Of a DNA stretch of 64,000 nt, positions 50,892 through 60,311 are shown one piece after another. This DNA comes from JAIBJN01 sp963842305 (GTDB lineage Bacteria > Actinomycetota > Thermoleophilia > Gaiellales > Gaiellaceae). Position 1 is the first letter of the stretch. Every line of letters starts with the position of its first letter. The stretch is taken from contig CAWJFW010000002.1 of the NCBI GenBank assembly GCA_963842305.1, forward strand, positions 248,001-312,000. Reading direction: 5' to 3'. The translations under genes were made by a program, and so were the position numbers. Below the pieces are notes generated by a model that was not told the DNA's origin, made no database searches, and saw only the letters and a list, made by a program, of their open reading frames with translations.

Positions 50892-53477
50892 TCAGCGTCC
50901 TCTGGCGGGCTCCGCCTGGCGCTCGTCGATCCGGGGCGCCTCGCCGTCGTGGGGCGATTCGATCGTGATGTTCGGGAGCAGGCGGTCGAGCCAGCGCGGG
51001 ATGTACCACGTCTTCTCCCCGAGCCAGGTGAAGAACGCCGGCACGAGCGTCATCTTCACGACCAGCGCGTCCGCCACGATCGCGACCGCCAGCACGAGCC
51101 CGAACTCCTTCGAGATGCGGTCGGACGTGAGGATGAACGCGGCGAAGACGGTGCCCATGATGATCGCCGCGGCAACGATGACCCGCCCGACGGCCGCGAT
51201 GCCGTGCTCGACGGCGGCTCGCGTGTTCAGGCCGTGGACGTGCTCCTCCCGGATCCGGCTCATGAGGAAGACCATGTAGTCCATGAAGAGGCCGAACAGG
51301 ATCGCGAAAGCGATCGGCGGCACGAACGTCTCGATCGGACCGGTGCGGTCGAGCCCCATGAGATCGAGCAGGTAGCCCTCCTGGAAGACGAGCGTAAGCA
51401 CGCCGAAGCCGATGAACGCCGACAGGATCGTCGTCACCGCCGCGGTCAGCGAGACAACGATCGAGCGGAACGCCATCGCGAGCACGAAGAACGTCACGCC
51501 GATGATGTAGAGCAGGAACAGCGGCAGCCGCTCCATGATCCGGTCGCCGATGTCGATGAACGCCGCGTTCAGCCCCGAGACGTACACGGCAGCGTCGCTG
51601 CCCTCGGTCGCGGCGGGCACCACGTCGCCGCGCAGCCGATCGACGAGCTCCTCGGTCTGCTCGTCCTGGGGTGCCGAGTCGGGCGTCACGAAGACGATCG
51701 CGACGGTGTCCTGGTCGTTGAACTGCGGCTCGGCGGCAGATGCCACTCCCTCGAGGCCTTGAACACGGTCGTAGATCCGCTGCGCGGCGTCCGGATCGTC
51801 GTTGACGTCCACCACGATCGGGATCGGTCCATTGAAGCCGGGGCCGAAGCCCTCCGCGAGCAGGTCGTACGCCCGCCGCGCCGTCTGGTCGGTCGGCTGC
51901 GTGCCCTGGTCGGAGGCGCCGAGCCGGACGAGCGCCGAGCTCGTCGCGAGCAGGAGCCCGGCCACGAAGAGGACGACGAACACCGGCTTGTGGTTCCGTG
52001 TCACGAACCGTCCCCAGCGCGCAATGAGCGTCCGCTCGCGCGCGGCCTCCGAATCGTCGATCGGCTGGAGCGCCGCGGGCACGTCCAAGCGATCGAGGGC
52101 CCGGTAGATCTTCACGAACCAGACGATCGCGGGAACGATCAGCACTCCGAACGGGAAGAGCCAAAGCCCCGTCCGCCCGCTGACGGGCGCCTCCCGACCG
52201 GCCTTCTCGTACATCCGCCGAACCTCCGAGGGGATGACGAACGCGCTGACCGGCAAGAGGAGGATCCAGAGCAGCAGGCCGAGCACGCCTCCGAGCCCTT
52301 GACCGGTCTGGCGCCTGGCCTCGCGGTAGGTCCTGTAGACCCAGTACCAGCCGTAGAAGCCGAGCGTGATCACGAAGAGCACGACGTGGAACCCGGCACT
52401 CATGCGGTCGACCCGGTGTCCGAGCTTCGCCAACGCGGCGATGAGCAGCGAGTTCGCCATCAGCACCGTCGTCAGGACGCCGAGCGCGGAGCCGATGCCG
52501 AGCTTCGTCACGAAGTCGAGCCCGAAGAACGCGAGCCCGGTCACCGAGATGGCGACCGTGAGCCCGGCGAAAAGCGTCGCGCGTCCCGCGGTGGCGCCGG
52601 CCTCTGCGGCCGCATCCGCGGGCGAGAGCCCCTCGTGCAGGAACTGCCGGAACCGCGTGACGATGAAGAGCGAGTAGTCGATCCCGACGCCGAGCCCGAT
52701 CATCGACACGAGGAGCGGCGTGATCGTGTTGACGTCGGTGAAGCCCGCGACGATGAAGAGCAGGATGAAGGCCGTCGCGACGGCCACTATCGCGAGCGCG
52801 ATCGGAATAGCGGCCGATACGAGCGCTCGGAAGACGAGCAGCAGCACAACGAGCGCCATGAGCAGGCCAAGGACCTCCTGGATCCCCTGTTCGATCGGCG
52901 GGAACTCCGCGTCGCCGTTGAACTCGGCGGTGATTCCCGCCGGCTCGACGGTCTGGCGGACGGCGTCCTCGACGGCGACGACCTGGTCGCGATCCTCCGT
53001 CTCGATCGTCTCGTTGAACTGCGCCTCGGTGTAGGCGATGCGGCCGTCGTCGGAGATGGTGTCGTCGGCGAACGGATCGCCGACGCTCTCGATCCCTGCC
53101 TTGTCCTCGGTGGGGGCGAACTCCTTGGTCTGGAGCTTGGCGATGGCGTCCTCGATCGCCGCCCGCCGTTCGGGCGTATCCAGCGACTCGCCCGCGGGCG
53201 CTGCGAAGACGAGGTTGAGGACCGCGCCCTGCTCGGCCGCGAACTCGGACTCGATCAGGTCGACCGCCTTCTGCGTGTCGGAGCCCGGGATCTCGAACTC
53301 GTCCTTGAGGCTGCCGCCGACCCCGGCGACGATGACGACGAGCGCCACGATGATTCCGATCCAGGCGCCGATCACTCGCCAGGGATGCGTGGCGACCGCG
53401 CGCATCCAGCGCGCAAGCCCCCCGGTCGAAAGCCGCTCGTGCGCCGTTCGTCGTTCGTCCTTGGGTTCGTCAGCCAT
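50892..53477 (-). CDS. MMPL/RND family transporter with inserted DUF4234-like segment
   Basis: An 861-residue polytopic protein; ATG 53477 (MADEPKD) is used because AGGAGG lies upstream, whereas the earlier GTG at 53513 has none. Both MMPL halves are visible, with GSLKDEFEIPGSDTQKAVDL, VSMIGLGVGIDYSLFIVTRF in the first and FGLFMDYMVFLMSRIREE in the second. Between them, at about residues 355-460, lies VLFVITLGFYGWYWVYRTYR with LFPFGVLIVPAIVWFVKIYR, which looks like a DUF4234 pair of helices inserted in the cytoplasmic/linker region. Such transporters export lipids or drugs; substrate unknown. Confidence 0.9.
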   Translation of the reverse strand: MADEPKDERRTAHERLSTGGLARWMRAVATHPWRVIGAWIGIIVALVVIVAGVGGSLKDEFEIPGSDTQKAVDLIESEFAAEQGAVLNLVFAAPAGESLDTPERRAAIEDAIAKLQTKEFAPTEDKAGIESVGDPFADDTISDDGRIAYTEAQFNETIETEDRDQVVAVEDAVRQTVEPAGITAEFNGDAEFPPIEQGIQEVLGLLMALVVLLLVFRALVSAAIPIALAIVAVATAFILLFIVAGFTDVNTITPLLVSMIGLGVGIDYSLFIVTRFRQFLHEGLSPADAAAEAGATAGRATLFAGLTVAISVTGLAFFGLDFVTKLGIGSALGVLTTVLMANSLLIAALAKLGHRVDRMSAGFHVVLFVITLGFYGWYWVYRTYREARRQTGQGLGGVLGLLLWILLLPVSAFVIPSEVRRMYEKAGREAPVSGRTGLWLFPFGVLIVPAIVWFVKIYRALDRLDVPAALQPIDDSEAARERTLIARWGRFVTRNHKPVFVVLFVAGLLLATSSALVRLGASDQGTQPTDQTARRAYDLLAEGFGPGFNGPIPIVVDVNDDPDAAQRIYDRVQGLEGVASAAEPQFNDQDTVAIVFVTPDSAPQDEQTEELVDRLRGDVVPAATEGSDAAVYVSGLNAAFIDIGDRIMERLPLFLLYIIGVTFFVLAMAFRSIVVSLTAAVTTILSAFIGFGVLTLVFQEGYLLDLMGLDRTGPIETFVPPIAFAILFGLFMDYMVFLMSRIREEHVHGLNTRAAVEHGIAAVGRVIVAAAIIMGTVFAAFILTSDRISKEFGLVLAVAIVADALVVKMTLVPAFFTWLGEKTWYIPRWLDRLLPNITIESPHDGEAPRIDERQAEPARGR

Positions 53478-53663
53478 CGCCTGCGTGCCTCCTGGTCGGT
53501 CCGTCGTTTCCACTAAGACCCGCCGGCGTCCCGGAACTCATCGCTCGCCGAAGGAGGCGACGCGCCGAGGCAGTCGACGGGGCTCTGGGCGAGGTCCCCA
53601 GGCTATCGAGACTCAGGGGGACGTTGCGGCGCGGAATCTTGGCCGAGTTCGACGCCTAGACTC

Positions 53664-54800
53664 GTGTCGATGGCGAGCCGGCTTCCCGCGTTCCTCCGCC
53701 GCCGGCGCGTCGTCGTCGGGCTCCAGCTGGCGCTGCTCGCCACCGTCATCGCCTTCTTCGGCTACGCGCTCAGGGACGTCTGGGCCGACGCCGTCCCGCT
53801 CCTGGCCGACACGGATCCGGTCTACCTCACCGCCGCCCTCGCCGTCCTCGCCGCCTACTACCTGCTGTTCGCTGTGGGCTGGTGGTGGCTGCTCCGCGCG
53901 ATCCGGATCCGGGTGTCGTACGGGATTGCCCTCCAGGCCGAGATGGCCTCGATGCTCGCGAAGTACATCCCCGGAGGGATCTGGACGCCGCTTGCCAGAA
54001 TCGTCTGGCTGCGTCGAGCGGGTGGCGTCTCCGACACGTCGTTCGTCGTCAGCTCGATCCTGCTCGAGGCGGGGCTCTCGGCCGTTGCCGGCATCCTCGT
54101 CTTCACCGCCGGCCTGGTCGCCGTCGAGACCGTCGAGGCGGCACTCGTCCCGCTGTTCACCTTCGCGGTCGTCGTCGCGATCCTTCTGCACCCTCGGGTC
54201 TTCTCCGCGCTGACGCGGGCCGTCTTTCGCCGCTTCGACGCAGCCGAGCCGCCGCCGCTCCCGTACCGCGTCCTGGCCGGGCTCCTCGGCTACTACGCGT
54301 GCACGTGGCTCGTCGGTGGCACCGCCCTCTATCTCCTGCTGCGCTCGCTCGGCTCCGACCCGGGCATCGAGACGATCCCGTACCTCGGCGGTGCCGCCGC
54401 GGTGGGCGCGATCGTGGCGGTGTTGACGGTCTTCGCGCCGTCCGGCCTCGGCGTCCGCGAGGCCTCGATGTACGGGCTGCTCGTCGTCGTCGTGCCCGCG
54501 GGCGCGGCGCTCGGCGTCACCGTCCTCAACCGCCTCGCGATCACGCTGGTCGAAGCGGCGCTCCTCCTCGGAGGCCTCCTCGTGGCCCGCGTGCGCCGGG
54601 GCGGCGCGGGCTCACCAGTCGCGGCGGACGGTGAAGTAGACGAGCGATCCGAGGAGCGGGAAGAAGATGGTCGCAAAAACCCAGACGGCCTTCTCACCGC
54701 CGGAGATCCGCGGGTTCCGGAAGACGCTGACGAGCGTCACGACGATGAGCACGAGCGCGACCAGGCCGACGAGCGTCCAGACCCCGTTGATCACGCCTGA
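53664..54800 (+). CDS. Flippase-like (LPG synthase transmembrane) protein with overrunning tail
   Basis: GTG 53664 or ATG 53670 start. About 300 residues form eight membrane segments with the family block MLAKYIPGGIWTPLARIVWL and the second block TVFAPSGLGVREASMYGLLV. The last 65 residues (VAADGEVDERSEEREEDGRK to PDPVDHA) are hydrophilic and read antisense over the complete PLDc_N gene at 54612-54794, so they are unlikely to be native. In the neighbouring frame a TAG closes at about 54635; a one-base indel near 54605-54630 would give a normal end. Lipid translocation is the inferred role. Confidence 0.78.
   Translation: MSMASRLPAFLRRRRVVVGLQLALLATVIAFFGYALRDVWADAVPLLADTDPVYLTAALAVLAAYYLLFAVGWWWLLRAIRIRVSYGIALQAEMASMLAKYIPGGIWTPLARIVWLRRAGGVSDTSFVVSSILLEAGLSAVAGILVFTAGLVAVETVEAALVPLFTFAVVVAILLHPRVFSALTRAVFRRFDAAEPPPLPYRVLAGLLGYYACTWLVGGTALYLLLRSLGSDPGIETIPYLGGAAAVGAIVAVLTVFAPSGLGVREASMYGLLVVVVPAGAALGVTVLNRLAITLVEAALLLGGLLVARVRRGGAGSPVAADGEVDERSEEREEDGRKNPDGLLTAGDPRVPEDADERHDDEHERDQADERPDPVDHA
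54612..54794 (-). CDS. PLDc_N domain small membrane protein
   Basis: A 60-residue protein from GTG 54794 with two membrane helices: WTLVGLVALVLIVVTLVSVF and AVWVFATIFFPLLGSLVYF, and the FRNPRISGGEKAVW loop that defines the phospholipase D nuclease N-terminal (PLDc_N) family. Small stand-alone copies are common next to envelope genes in actinobacteria. It overlaps by GTGA the end of the phosphodiesterase gene upstream, so they form one operon. Confidence 0.8.
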   Translation of the reverse strand: MINGVWTLVGLVALVLIVVTLVSVFRNPRISGGEKAVWVFATIFFPLLGSLVYFTVRRDW

Positions 54801-56797
54801 CCCCCGTCGCCGTTCAGCTGCTTGCGCCAGTCGAGCAGGACCCCGTGGACGGCGGCCGCACCGACGATCTCGCCCTCCGGTACACGCAGCTCGACGGGGT
54901 GGAGGATGAACGGCCTCGTCTGCGGTCCCCCGAGGCCGCCGTGGAAGCAGATCAGCTCCTCGAACGCGCAGCCCTCCTCGAGCGCCGGGTCGTAGAAGCT
55001 GCCCACCATGATGTCCGCCACGTGGGCGAACCCGTCCGTCCGCAGCAGGTGGGCGGGAGCGTTCGGGGAGAACGGCGCAAGCGGGTCCTCCCCCTCGACC
55101 TTGCCCTCGGCGAGGTAGTGGGCGCCGTTGGCGCCGAGTGCAACGGCTCCGTGCTCGGCCGAGCGGACAAGCAGCCAGCCGACGTGGGGGTGCGCGCGCA
55201 GGCTGGGGATCAGCTCCGGGTGGCGCTCGTTGAGCTCCTCGAGCGTGAGGCGCCGCGGCTCCTCCATCAGGTAAACGAGCCCAAGATTCCCCGACCCGAG
55301 GACGACGGCGACCTGGCCGCTCACGTCTTTCTTGCCGCGCTTCTGCTTCTGCGTCCGTCCCGTGGCTTCGCCGAGCGCGAGGCCGACCATGTCGTTCTGC
55401 TCGTCGCCGCCGGCGATCTCCGCAACCTCCCCCATCGCGAGCGAGCGCTCCACGAGGTCGTCGAGGCCGTAGCCGTTGCGTTGCTTGAACGTCGCACCCT
55501 GGGTCTGCCCGTGGTCGGAAAGGACGACGATCTCGTACGGACGTGGTGCGTAGCGGCGAGCGCGGTCGATCCGCCCGAACTGGTCGTCGAGCTTCCGGAG
55601 CGCCTCGAGCGTGTCCGACCGCTCGAGGCCGGAGTGGTGCGCGACCTCGTCGTAGCTCGAGAACGTGGCGTAGACGGCTGGGCGCCCTTTCATCATGTCC
55701 GTGAGGACCCCGTACACGATCAGGTCGCGGACGACGACACACATTGCGGCGCGCATGAACGGATAGATCCCTCCGCGGTGACCCCGCGGGTGCACGTCCC
55801 GCCGGCGCTGCCGCGCCGCAGCGGTGATCTCGAGGATCACCTCCCAGAAGAAGAGGACGAGCGCGCGGGTGACGTTGAAGCCGTTGGCGAGGAAGGCGCG
55901 ATAGCCGGGGTTCGCGCTCTTCTCGGCCTCGATCTTCGAGACGGTGAGAATCAGGTAGTCGGCCTCGCCAGAGAGGAGGTTCCCCCGGCTGGCGCCCCCG
56001 TCGGTGAGCAGCCCGATCCCGGTCGCGTGCCGGCGCTCGATCTCGGCGCAGTCGGGCGGGGCCGAGCAGGTCATCAGCGTCCCGGTCTCCTTCTCGACCC
56101 AGCGGAAGGCCGAGATGTCCTCGTTCGAGCCGAGGAGGATGCCGGCCTGGCTGGCGCCGGTCTGCGAGGAGAGATCCGTTTCCCACTCCGTGAAGGTGTG
56201 CGTGCCCTCGCCGAGCCATCGCCCCATGTTGGGGGCGTTGCCGTCGCGAATCGCGCGCTGGAGCACCGGGAGGGCGAGGCCGTCGATCTCGAGGAAGACG
56301 ACCCCGGGGGCGGCCGTCTCCACGCGCTCGCCGGACCGCCGCGCCAGGCGCTGGATCACGCCGAGGGTGTACGTGTCGTCGTTGGCTCCGATCATCACGT
56401 CGAGGACGACGCTCGCCGCCGAGGCGACGAGCGCAACGAGCAGGGCGCTCCAGAACGAGTCGAGCTTGATCGCGCCCTCCGTGAGCGCGTCTGCCGCCAC
56501 CAGCATGGCCGCGTCGGCGAAGAGGACGAGCAGGAACCCGAGGACGAGGGTGAACGGCAGTCGTAACGCCGCGATCAGGGGCGGGACGAGCGCGTTCAGG
56601 ACGCCGACCACGGCGGCGACGAGAAGAGCGCCCCAGAAGCCTTCGACCGAGGCTCCCGGCAAGATCTCGGCCGCAACCAGCAGGGCGAGAGCCGAGACGA
56701 TCCACGAGACGATGAGCCCGGCGGGCCGAAGGCGAGGCCGTTCGGGCTTCCAGGTCAGGCGGTCGCCGAACGCCGCGGGAGAGCCCTCAGTCTTCAT
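54791..56797 (-). CDS. Membrane-anchored alkaline-phosphatase-superfamily phosphodiesterase
   Basis: A 668-residue protein from ATG 56797, with GAAAGGA upstream. The N-terminal 130 residues hold four membrane segments of the DUF4235/phage holin IV kind (LIVSWIVSALALLVAAEIL, LPFTLVLGFLLVLFADAAML). The rest is a phosphodiesterase/alkaline phosphatase domain: GVVFLEIDGLALPVLQRAIR, TDLSSQTGASQAGILLGSNE with the nucleophile Ser/Thr region, YATFSSYDEVAHHSGL, and VVLSDHGQTQG with the metal ligands. It probably acts on a phospholipid or nucleotide at the outer face. The preceding flippase gene is broken. Confidence 0.85.
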   Translation of the reverse strand: MKTEGSPAAFGDRLTWKPERPRLRPAGLIVSWIVSALALLVAAEILPGASVEGFWGALLVAAVVGVLNALVPPLIAALRLPFTLVLGFLLVLFADAAMLVAADALTEGAIKLDSFWSALLVALVASAASVVLDVMIGANDDTYTLGVIQRLARRSGERVETAAPGVVFLEIDGLALPVLQRAIRDGNAPNMGRWLGEGTHTFTEWETDLSSQTGASQAGILLGSNEDISAFRWVEKETGTLMTCSAPPDCAEIERRHATGIGLLTDGGASRGNLLSGEADYLILTVSKIEAEKSANPGYRAFLANGFNVTRALVLFFWEVILEITAAARQRRRDVHPRGHRGGIYPFMRAAMCVVVRDLIVYGVLTDMMKGRPAVYATFSSYDEVAHHSGLERSDTLEALRKLDDQFGRIDRARRYAPRPYEIVVLSDHGQTQGATFKQRNGYGLDDLVERSLAMGEVAEIAGGDEQNDMVGLALGEATGRTQKQKRGKKDVSGQVAVVLGSGNLGLVYLMEEPRRLTLEELNERHPELIPSLRAHPHVGWLLVRSAEHGAVALGANGAHYLAEGKVEGEDPLAPFSPNAPAHLLRTDGFAHVADIMVGSFYDPALEEGCAFEELICFHGGLGGPQTRPFILHPVELRVPEGEIVGAAAVHGVLLDWRKQLNGDGGQA

Positions 56798-56811
56798 GCT
56801 GGTACGTCCTT

Positions 56812-57997
56812 TCAGCTCAGAGCCGTTCTTGCCCCCGGGCTTGGGGCGAACCCGATCGAGCAGGCCGCCAGGCTCGGTCTTGCGCTCGGCGCGCTTCGCC
56901 TCCTTCTTCGCCGCGCGCTGCTCCTTCTGCTCGGCGACTTTGACCTTCGCGTCCTTGTACGACTGGCCGACGAGCAGCTTGCCGCCGGTCCAGCCGAAGA
57001 CCCAGATGACGAGGACGATGGCGACGAGGACGTTCCAGGCTGTCGTGACCAGCTGCTGCGCCGTCGAGTAGTCCACCGCCTGCGACGGTCGGGACGTCGC
57101 AGCAGGCGTCGAGGGCGAGGGCGTTGGTCGCCTGCGTGATGCCGACCGCACCGGGGGTGACCGACACCACGTTTGCGAGCGAACCGGAGCCCGTTACCCA
57201 CATGAGCGACTCGAACGTCACCGGGATCGCGAACGCGGCGAGGAAGATCCCGATCACCGCCAGCTTGCACAGCCACGACAGGAGCGAAGGGAAGAAGACG
57301 CGGGTGAAGTACCTCCGCGGCTGCGAGAGGATGACGCCGCCCTTCTTCGCCTGCGCCCAGAGCTTCTTTGACCTGTTTCCAGAAGATGCGGCCGAGGAGG
57401 ACGAGCAGGAATACGATCCCGCCCGCGATCGCGATCGTGATCACGGGGTGGTCGGTCACGTTGCCGAGGCTCTCGTGGAAGGAGCCCGGGACCGACAGGA
57501 ACAGGTAGAGGTAGACGAACGTCCCTGCGATCGTGAAGAAGATCTTCTGTACGAGGTAGGCGGCGATCGCCCCGGCGAACATGCAGGACGTGGATGATCG
57601 CGACGAACATGAGCAGCGTCACGAACGTGCCGATGTTCGCGGGCAGGAAGCCGTTCATGGCGACGCCGACCGCGTAGGCGGTCAGGATCGGCGGGAACGA
57701 GACCTCGCCCGGGTAGGCCGCTTTGAGGATGCCGTAGTACGAGATCGCTGCGAACGTCGTCACTCCGGTCTGGAAGGCGAGCCCGCCGACGATGTAGCCG
57801 ACGGGGATCCCCTTGATCTCGTCCCAGAGATCCTGGAGCCAGCCGATGACGTCGATGCCCAGCAGGTTGAGGATGACGATCACCACGGCGGTCCCGAGGA
57901 GCCAAATGACGACCTTCTTCAGCCGCCGGCCTCGCGACGGATCTCCGAACGGGAGCAGGCGCCGCGGCTTGGTCTCGGCGACGGTTTCGGCGGTCAT
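56812..57997 (-). pseudogene. Flippase-like gene broken by about three frameshifts
   Basis: The start is intact at ATG 57997 (KPRRLLPFGDPSRGRRLKKV) and reads to FVTLLMFVAIIHVL near 57590. The sense continues in a second frame (FAGAIAAYLVQKIFFTIAGT to GRIFWKQVK, near 57370), in a third (KLWAQAKKGGVILSQPRRYF, TPGAVGITQATNALALDA, near 57100) and finally in the frame of the phosphodiesterase (VDYSTAQQLVTTAWNVLVAI). Together they give an UPF0104-type flippase paralogous to the 53664 protein. Even the stop is displaced, so this is either a real decaying gene or a badly resolved region. Two or three of the junctions lie near short runs. Confidence 0.8.
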
Positions 57998-58310
57998 CGG
58001 CTGGTCTCGGCTCCGGTCAACATCGGCCGGAGACAATCGCAGGGGTGTTGGGCAGCATCATCGGCACGGCATGATCTCACGGTCCGACCACCCGTGGGCT
58101 GAGTCCGCCCTCTCGGCTGACGATCCTCTGAGGGCTTCATGAATCTGAAGGTCTGGCTGCGCCGGCTGGTCGGTCGGACACGCCGGGCCAGCTTGCCCGA
58201 ACGGGCGATATTGTGCCGACGTGGCGATCCGCGTATCCCCGTCCAGGAGCGTCAACGAGCGCGACGCGGTCGGTTTCGCTGCTGCATCCTGGGAGGACTG
58301 ACCGGTTCGA

Positions 58311-58463
58311 GTGGCTGAGGCAGGCGCAGCCCCGTCGTCGGCGGCTCCGAAGCAGGCGGGCCTCGTCCTCGTCTCGCTCATCCTGGCGACGGCGGTCGCC
58401 AACCTGAACCTGTCGGTCGCTAACTTCGATTACGCGGCCGACGTGACGGAGAGGTCTCGATGA
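58311..58463 (+). pseudogene. N-terminal fragment of an MFS transporter
   Basis: A 50-residue frame from GTG 58311: AGLVLVSLILATAVANLNLS followed by VANFDYAAD. This is the first membrane helix and the NLxVANV loop of drug-proton antiporter (DHA2/EmrB-type) proteins, but no further helix follows; the sequence goes directly into GGAGAGG, the ribosome site of the UspA gene. It overlaps that gene by ATGA. Likely the scar of a deletion that removed the rest of the transporter. Confidence 0.6.
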
Positions 58464-58903
58464 AACCAACGATCGTGGTGGGCTACGACGACGAGGGCGC
58501 AGCCAAGCGTGCGCTCGACCGCGCGCTCGAGGAGGCGAAGGCGTCTGGCGCGCGGCTCGTGGTGGTATCCGTGGTGGAGCTGCCGCTCGATCCCGAAGGG
58601 CCGCAGAATTTCGGCACGTTGGACGACAGCCCGGCCAGGATGATCCCGCTCGTTGTGCCCGAGGAGCTCGAGCCCGTTCTCGCCCACGCCAGGCAGCGGG
58701 TCGCCGCTGAAGGCGTCTCCGCCGACTTCCTCTGGGCGGCCGGCGATCCGGCCAACGTTCTCGTCGACGTCGCGCGCGACCGTAGCGCGTCACTCGTGGT
58801 CGTCGGCTCCCATCATCACGGGTTTCTGGCGAAGCTCGTGGGGGCCGACGTGGCCGCCGAGGTCAAGCGGAGCGCGGGCGCCGACGTACTCGTCGTGGAG
58901 TAG
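58460..58903 (+). CDS. Universal stress protein (UspA) family
   Basis: A 147-residue single-domain UspA. Start ATG 58460 after GGAGAGG. PTIVVGYDDEGAAKRALDRA is the first strand-helix; the ATP-binding pattern G-x2-G-x9-G is modified: VVGSHHHGFLAKLVGADVAA shows GSHxxGxxxxLxG with the expected spacing. C-terminal AEVKRSAGADVLVVE is typical. Cytosolic stress-responsive nucleotide-binding protein. Confidence 0.88.
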   Translation: MKPTIVVGYDDEGAAKRALDRALEEAKASGARLVVVSVVELPLDPEGPQNFGTLDDSPARMIPLVVPEELEPVLAHARQRVAAEGVSADFLWAAGDPANVLVDVARDRSASLVVVGSHHHGFLAKLVGADVAAEVKRSAGADVLVVE

Positions 58904-58954
58904 CTTCGTGCAGTACTCGCGACCGACAGGAATCGGGTCTAGAGTCGCGTTTCC

Positions 58955-59587
58955 ATGAGGACCCGCGAGTTCATGGCGGTGCCGATTGTCGCCGTCGTCC
59001 TCGGCGTCATCTTCCTATTGCTCGTGAGCGCCGAGGCCGGGCTCTGGGGCTGGATCCTCTTCGGGGTTGGCGCGTTTTTCGCCCTTGCGTTCGTCGTCCT
59101 GCTGATCGGCCGGCACCACCAGCATCCGTCCGACCTCGACGCTCCCATCACGCGCGCGCCGGGCCGCGGAGACGGGAGGTTCAGGGTCCTCGTCGTCAGC
59201 GACGGGAGCGCGACCTCACCTGCCTTCGTCGACGAGGTTGTCTCGCGTGCCTCCGGACGTCCGCTCGACGTGCTCGTGGTCGCCCCGGCGCTCGGGTCGC
59301 GGCTCTCGCACTGGACCGGTGACGACCAGGCAAGGCACGATGCGGAGGGGAGCCTGGAGCAGACCGTGTCGGCCCTCAACGCCGCGGGGGTGAACGCCAG
59401 GGGCGAGGTCGGCTCGGACGACCCGATCCAGGCAGCCGACGACGCCCTGCGCGAATTTCCCGCGAACGAGATCGTCTTCGCAACGAACCCCGAGCGGGAG
59501 GCGAACTGGAAGGAACGGGGCGTCGTCGAGATCGCGCGGAGCCGCTACGACCTGCCCGTCAGCCACGTCGCAGTCGACGCCGGCTGA
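58955..59587 (+). CDS. Membrane protein with C-terminal UspA-like domain
   Basis: A 210-residue protein with two membrane helices at the N-terminus (VPIVAVVLGVIFLLLV, GLWGWILFGVGAFFALAFVV) and a soluble alpha/beta domain from residue about 75 (FRVLVVSDGSATSPAFVDEV, PLDVLVVAPALGSRLSHWTG). The fold resembles UspA with the first strand motif VLVVSDGS, but the GxxG ATP pattern is not obvious. Lies 51 bp after the UspA gene. Confidence 0.72.
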   Translation: MRTREFMAVPIVAVVLGVIFLLLVSAEAGLWGWILFGVGAFFALAFVVLLIGRHHQHPSDLDAPITRAPGRGDGRFRVLVVSDGSATSPAFVDEVVSRASGRPLDVLVVAPALGSRLSHWTGDDQARHDAEGSLEQTVSALNAAGVNARGEVGSDDPIQAADDALREFPANEIVFATNPEREANWKERGVVEIARSRYDLPVSHVAVDAG

Positions 59588-59603
59588 CCAGCGCTGCCAG
59601 CGA

Positions 59604-60281
59604 TTGGGCGACACAGCAGCTCGGATCCTGCTCTATGCGATCATCGCGGCAGCCAGCCCGGTCGGGTTGCTCGCGACCCTCGCCGTTCTCACAAGCCGGC
59701 GGGGCCGGGGAAACGGAGTGGCGTTCGTCGCCGGGTTCGTACTGGGGCAGTCGGCGGCCTTCGTCGCGGCGTTCCTGGTCGGTTCGGCGGCGACCACGGA
59801 TCGGGCCGAGGGTCACTCGACGCTCGCCGCGGCGCTCGAGCTGGCGTTCGGGGTCGGGCTGCTCCTGCTCGCCTGGCCCGAGCGGCGCCGCGAGGGACGT
59901 CCGAGGGACGGTCCATCGAGGACGAGCACGCTCCTCGAGCGTCTGAAGGGACTAAGGCCGGGGACAGCGTTCTCCGTCGGCGCACTCCTCGGCGTCGGCG
60001 GCATCAAGCGCCTCAGCATCACGGTCGTCGCCGGCGCGACCGTGGGCATCGCAGGCCTTGCTCCGGCTACCGACGCGCTCCTCGGCGTGCTGTATGTCCT
60101 CATCGCGTCCGTGCTCGTCTGGCTGCCGGTCGGCCTCTACGTCGTCGCAGGCGAGCGGGCGAGACGGTGGATGTCGAACGCCGACACGTGGGTTCTCGCG
60201 AACGCGCGCAGGCTGACGTTCTTCTCGACGATCCTGTTCGGCCTCCTGCTCACGAGCGACGCGCTATTCCGCCTGGTCTGA
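59604..60281 (+). CDS. GAP family (Sap, sulfolipid-addressing-like) membrane protein
   Basis: A 225-residue protein from TTG 59604 with six membrane segments. AASPVGLLATLAVLTSRRGR is the GAP-family first block (N-terminal helix, then RRGRxN), followed by GVAFVAGFVLGQSAAFVAAF and ALELAFGVGLLLLAWPERRR. Mycobacterial members are involved in glycopeptidolipid or sulfolipid transport. Its gene is 16 bp downstream of the membrane UspA-like gene. Confidence 0.82.
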   Translation: MGDTAARILLYAIIAAASPVGLLATLAVLTSRRGRGNGVAFVAGFVLGQSAAFVAAFLVGSAATTDRAEGHSTLAAALELAFGVGLLLLAWPERRREGRPRDGPSRTSTLLERLKGLRPGTAFSVGALLGVGGIKRLSITVVAGATVGIAGLAPATDALLGVLYVLIASVLVWLPVGLYVVAGERARRWMSNADTWVLANARRLTFFSTILFGLLLTSDALFRLV

Positions 60282-60311
60282 CGCCGGGCCGTGCCGTATG
60301 GTTCTGCCGCC

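Noticed and set aside
50853..53516. Open frame of 887 codons antisense to the MMPL gene
   Set aside because: Very rich in Arg, Glu, His and Asp, no domains, and mirrors the codon pattern of the real gene on the other strand.
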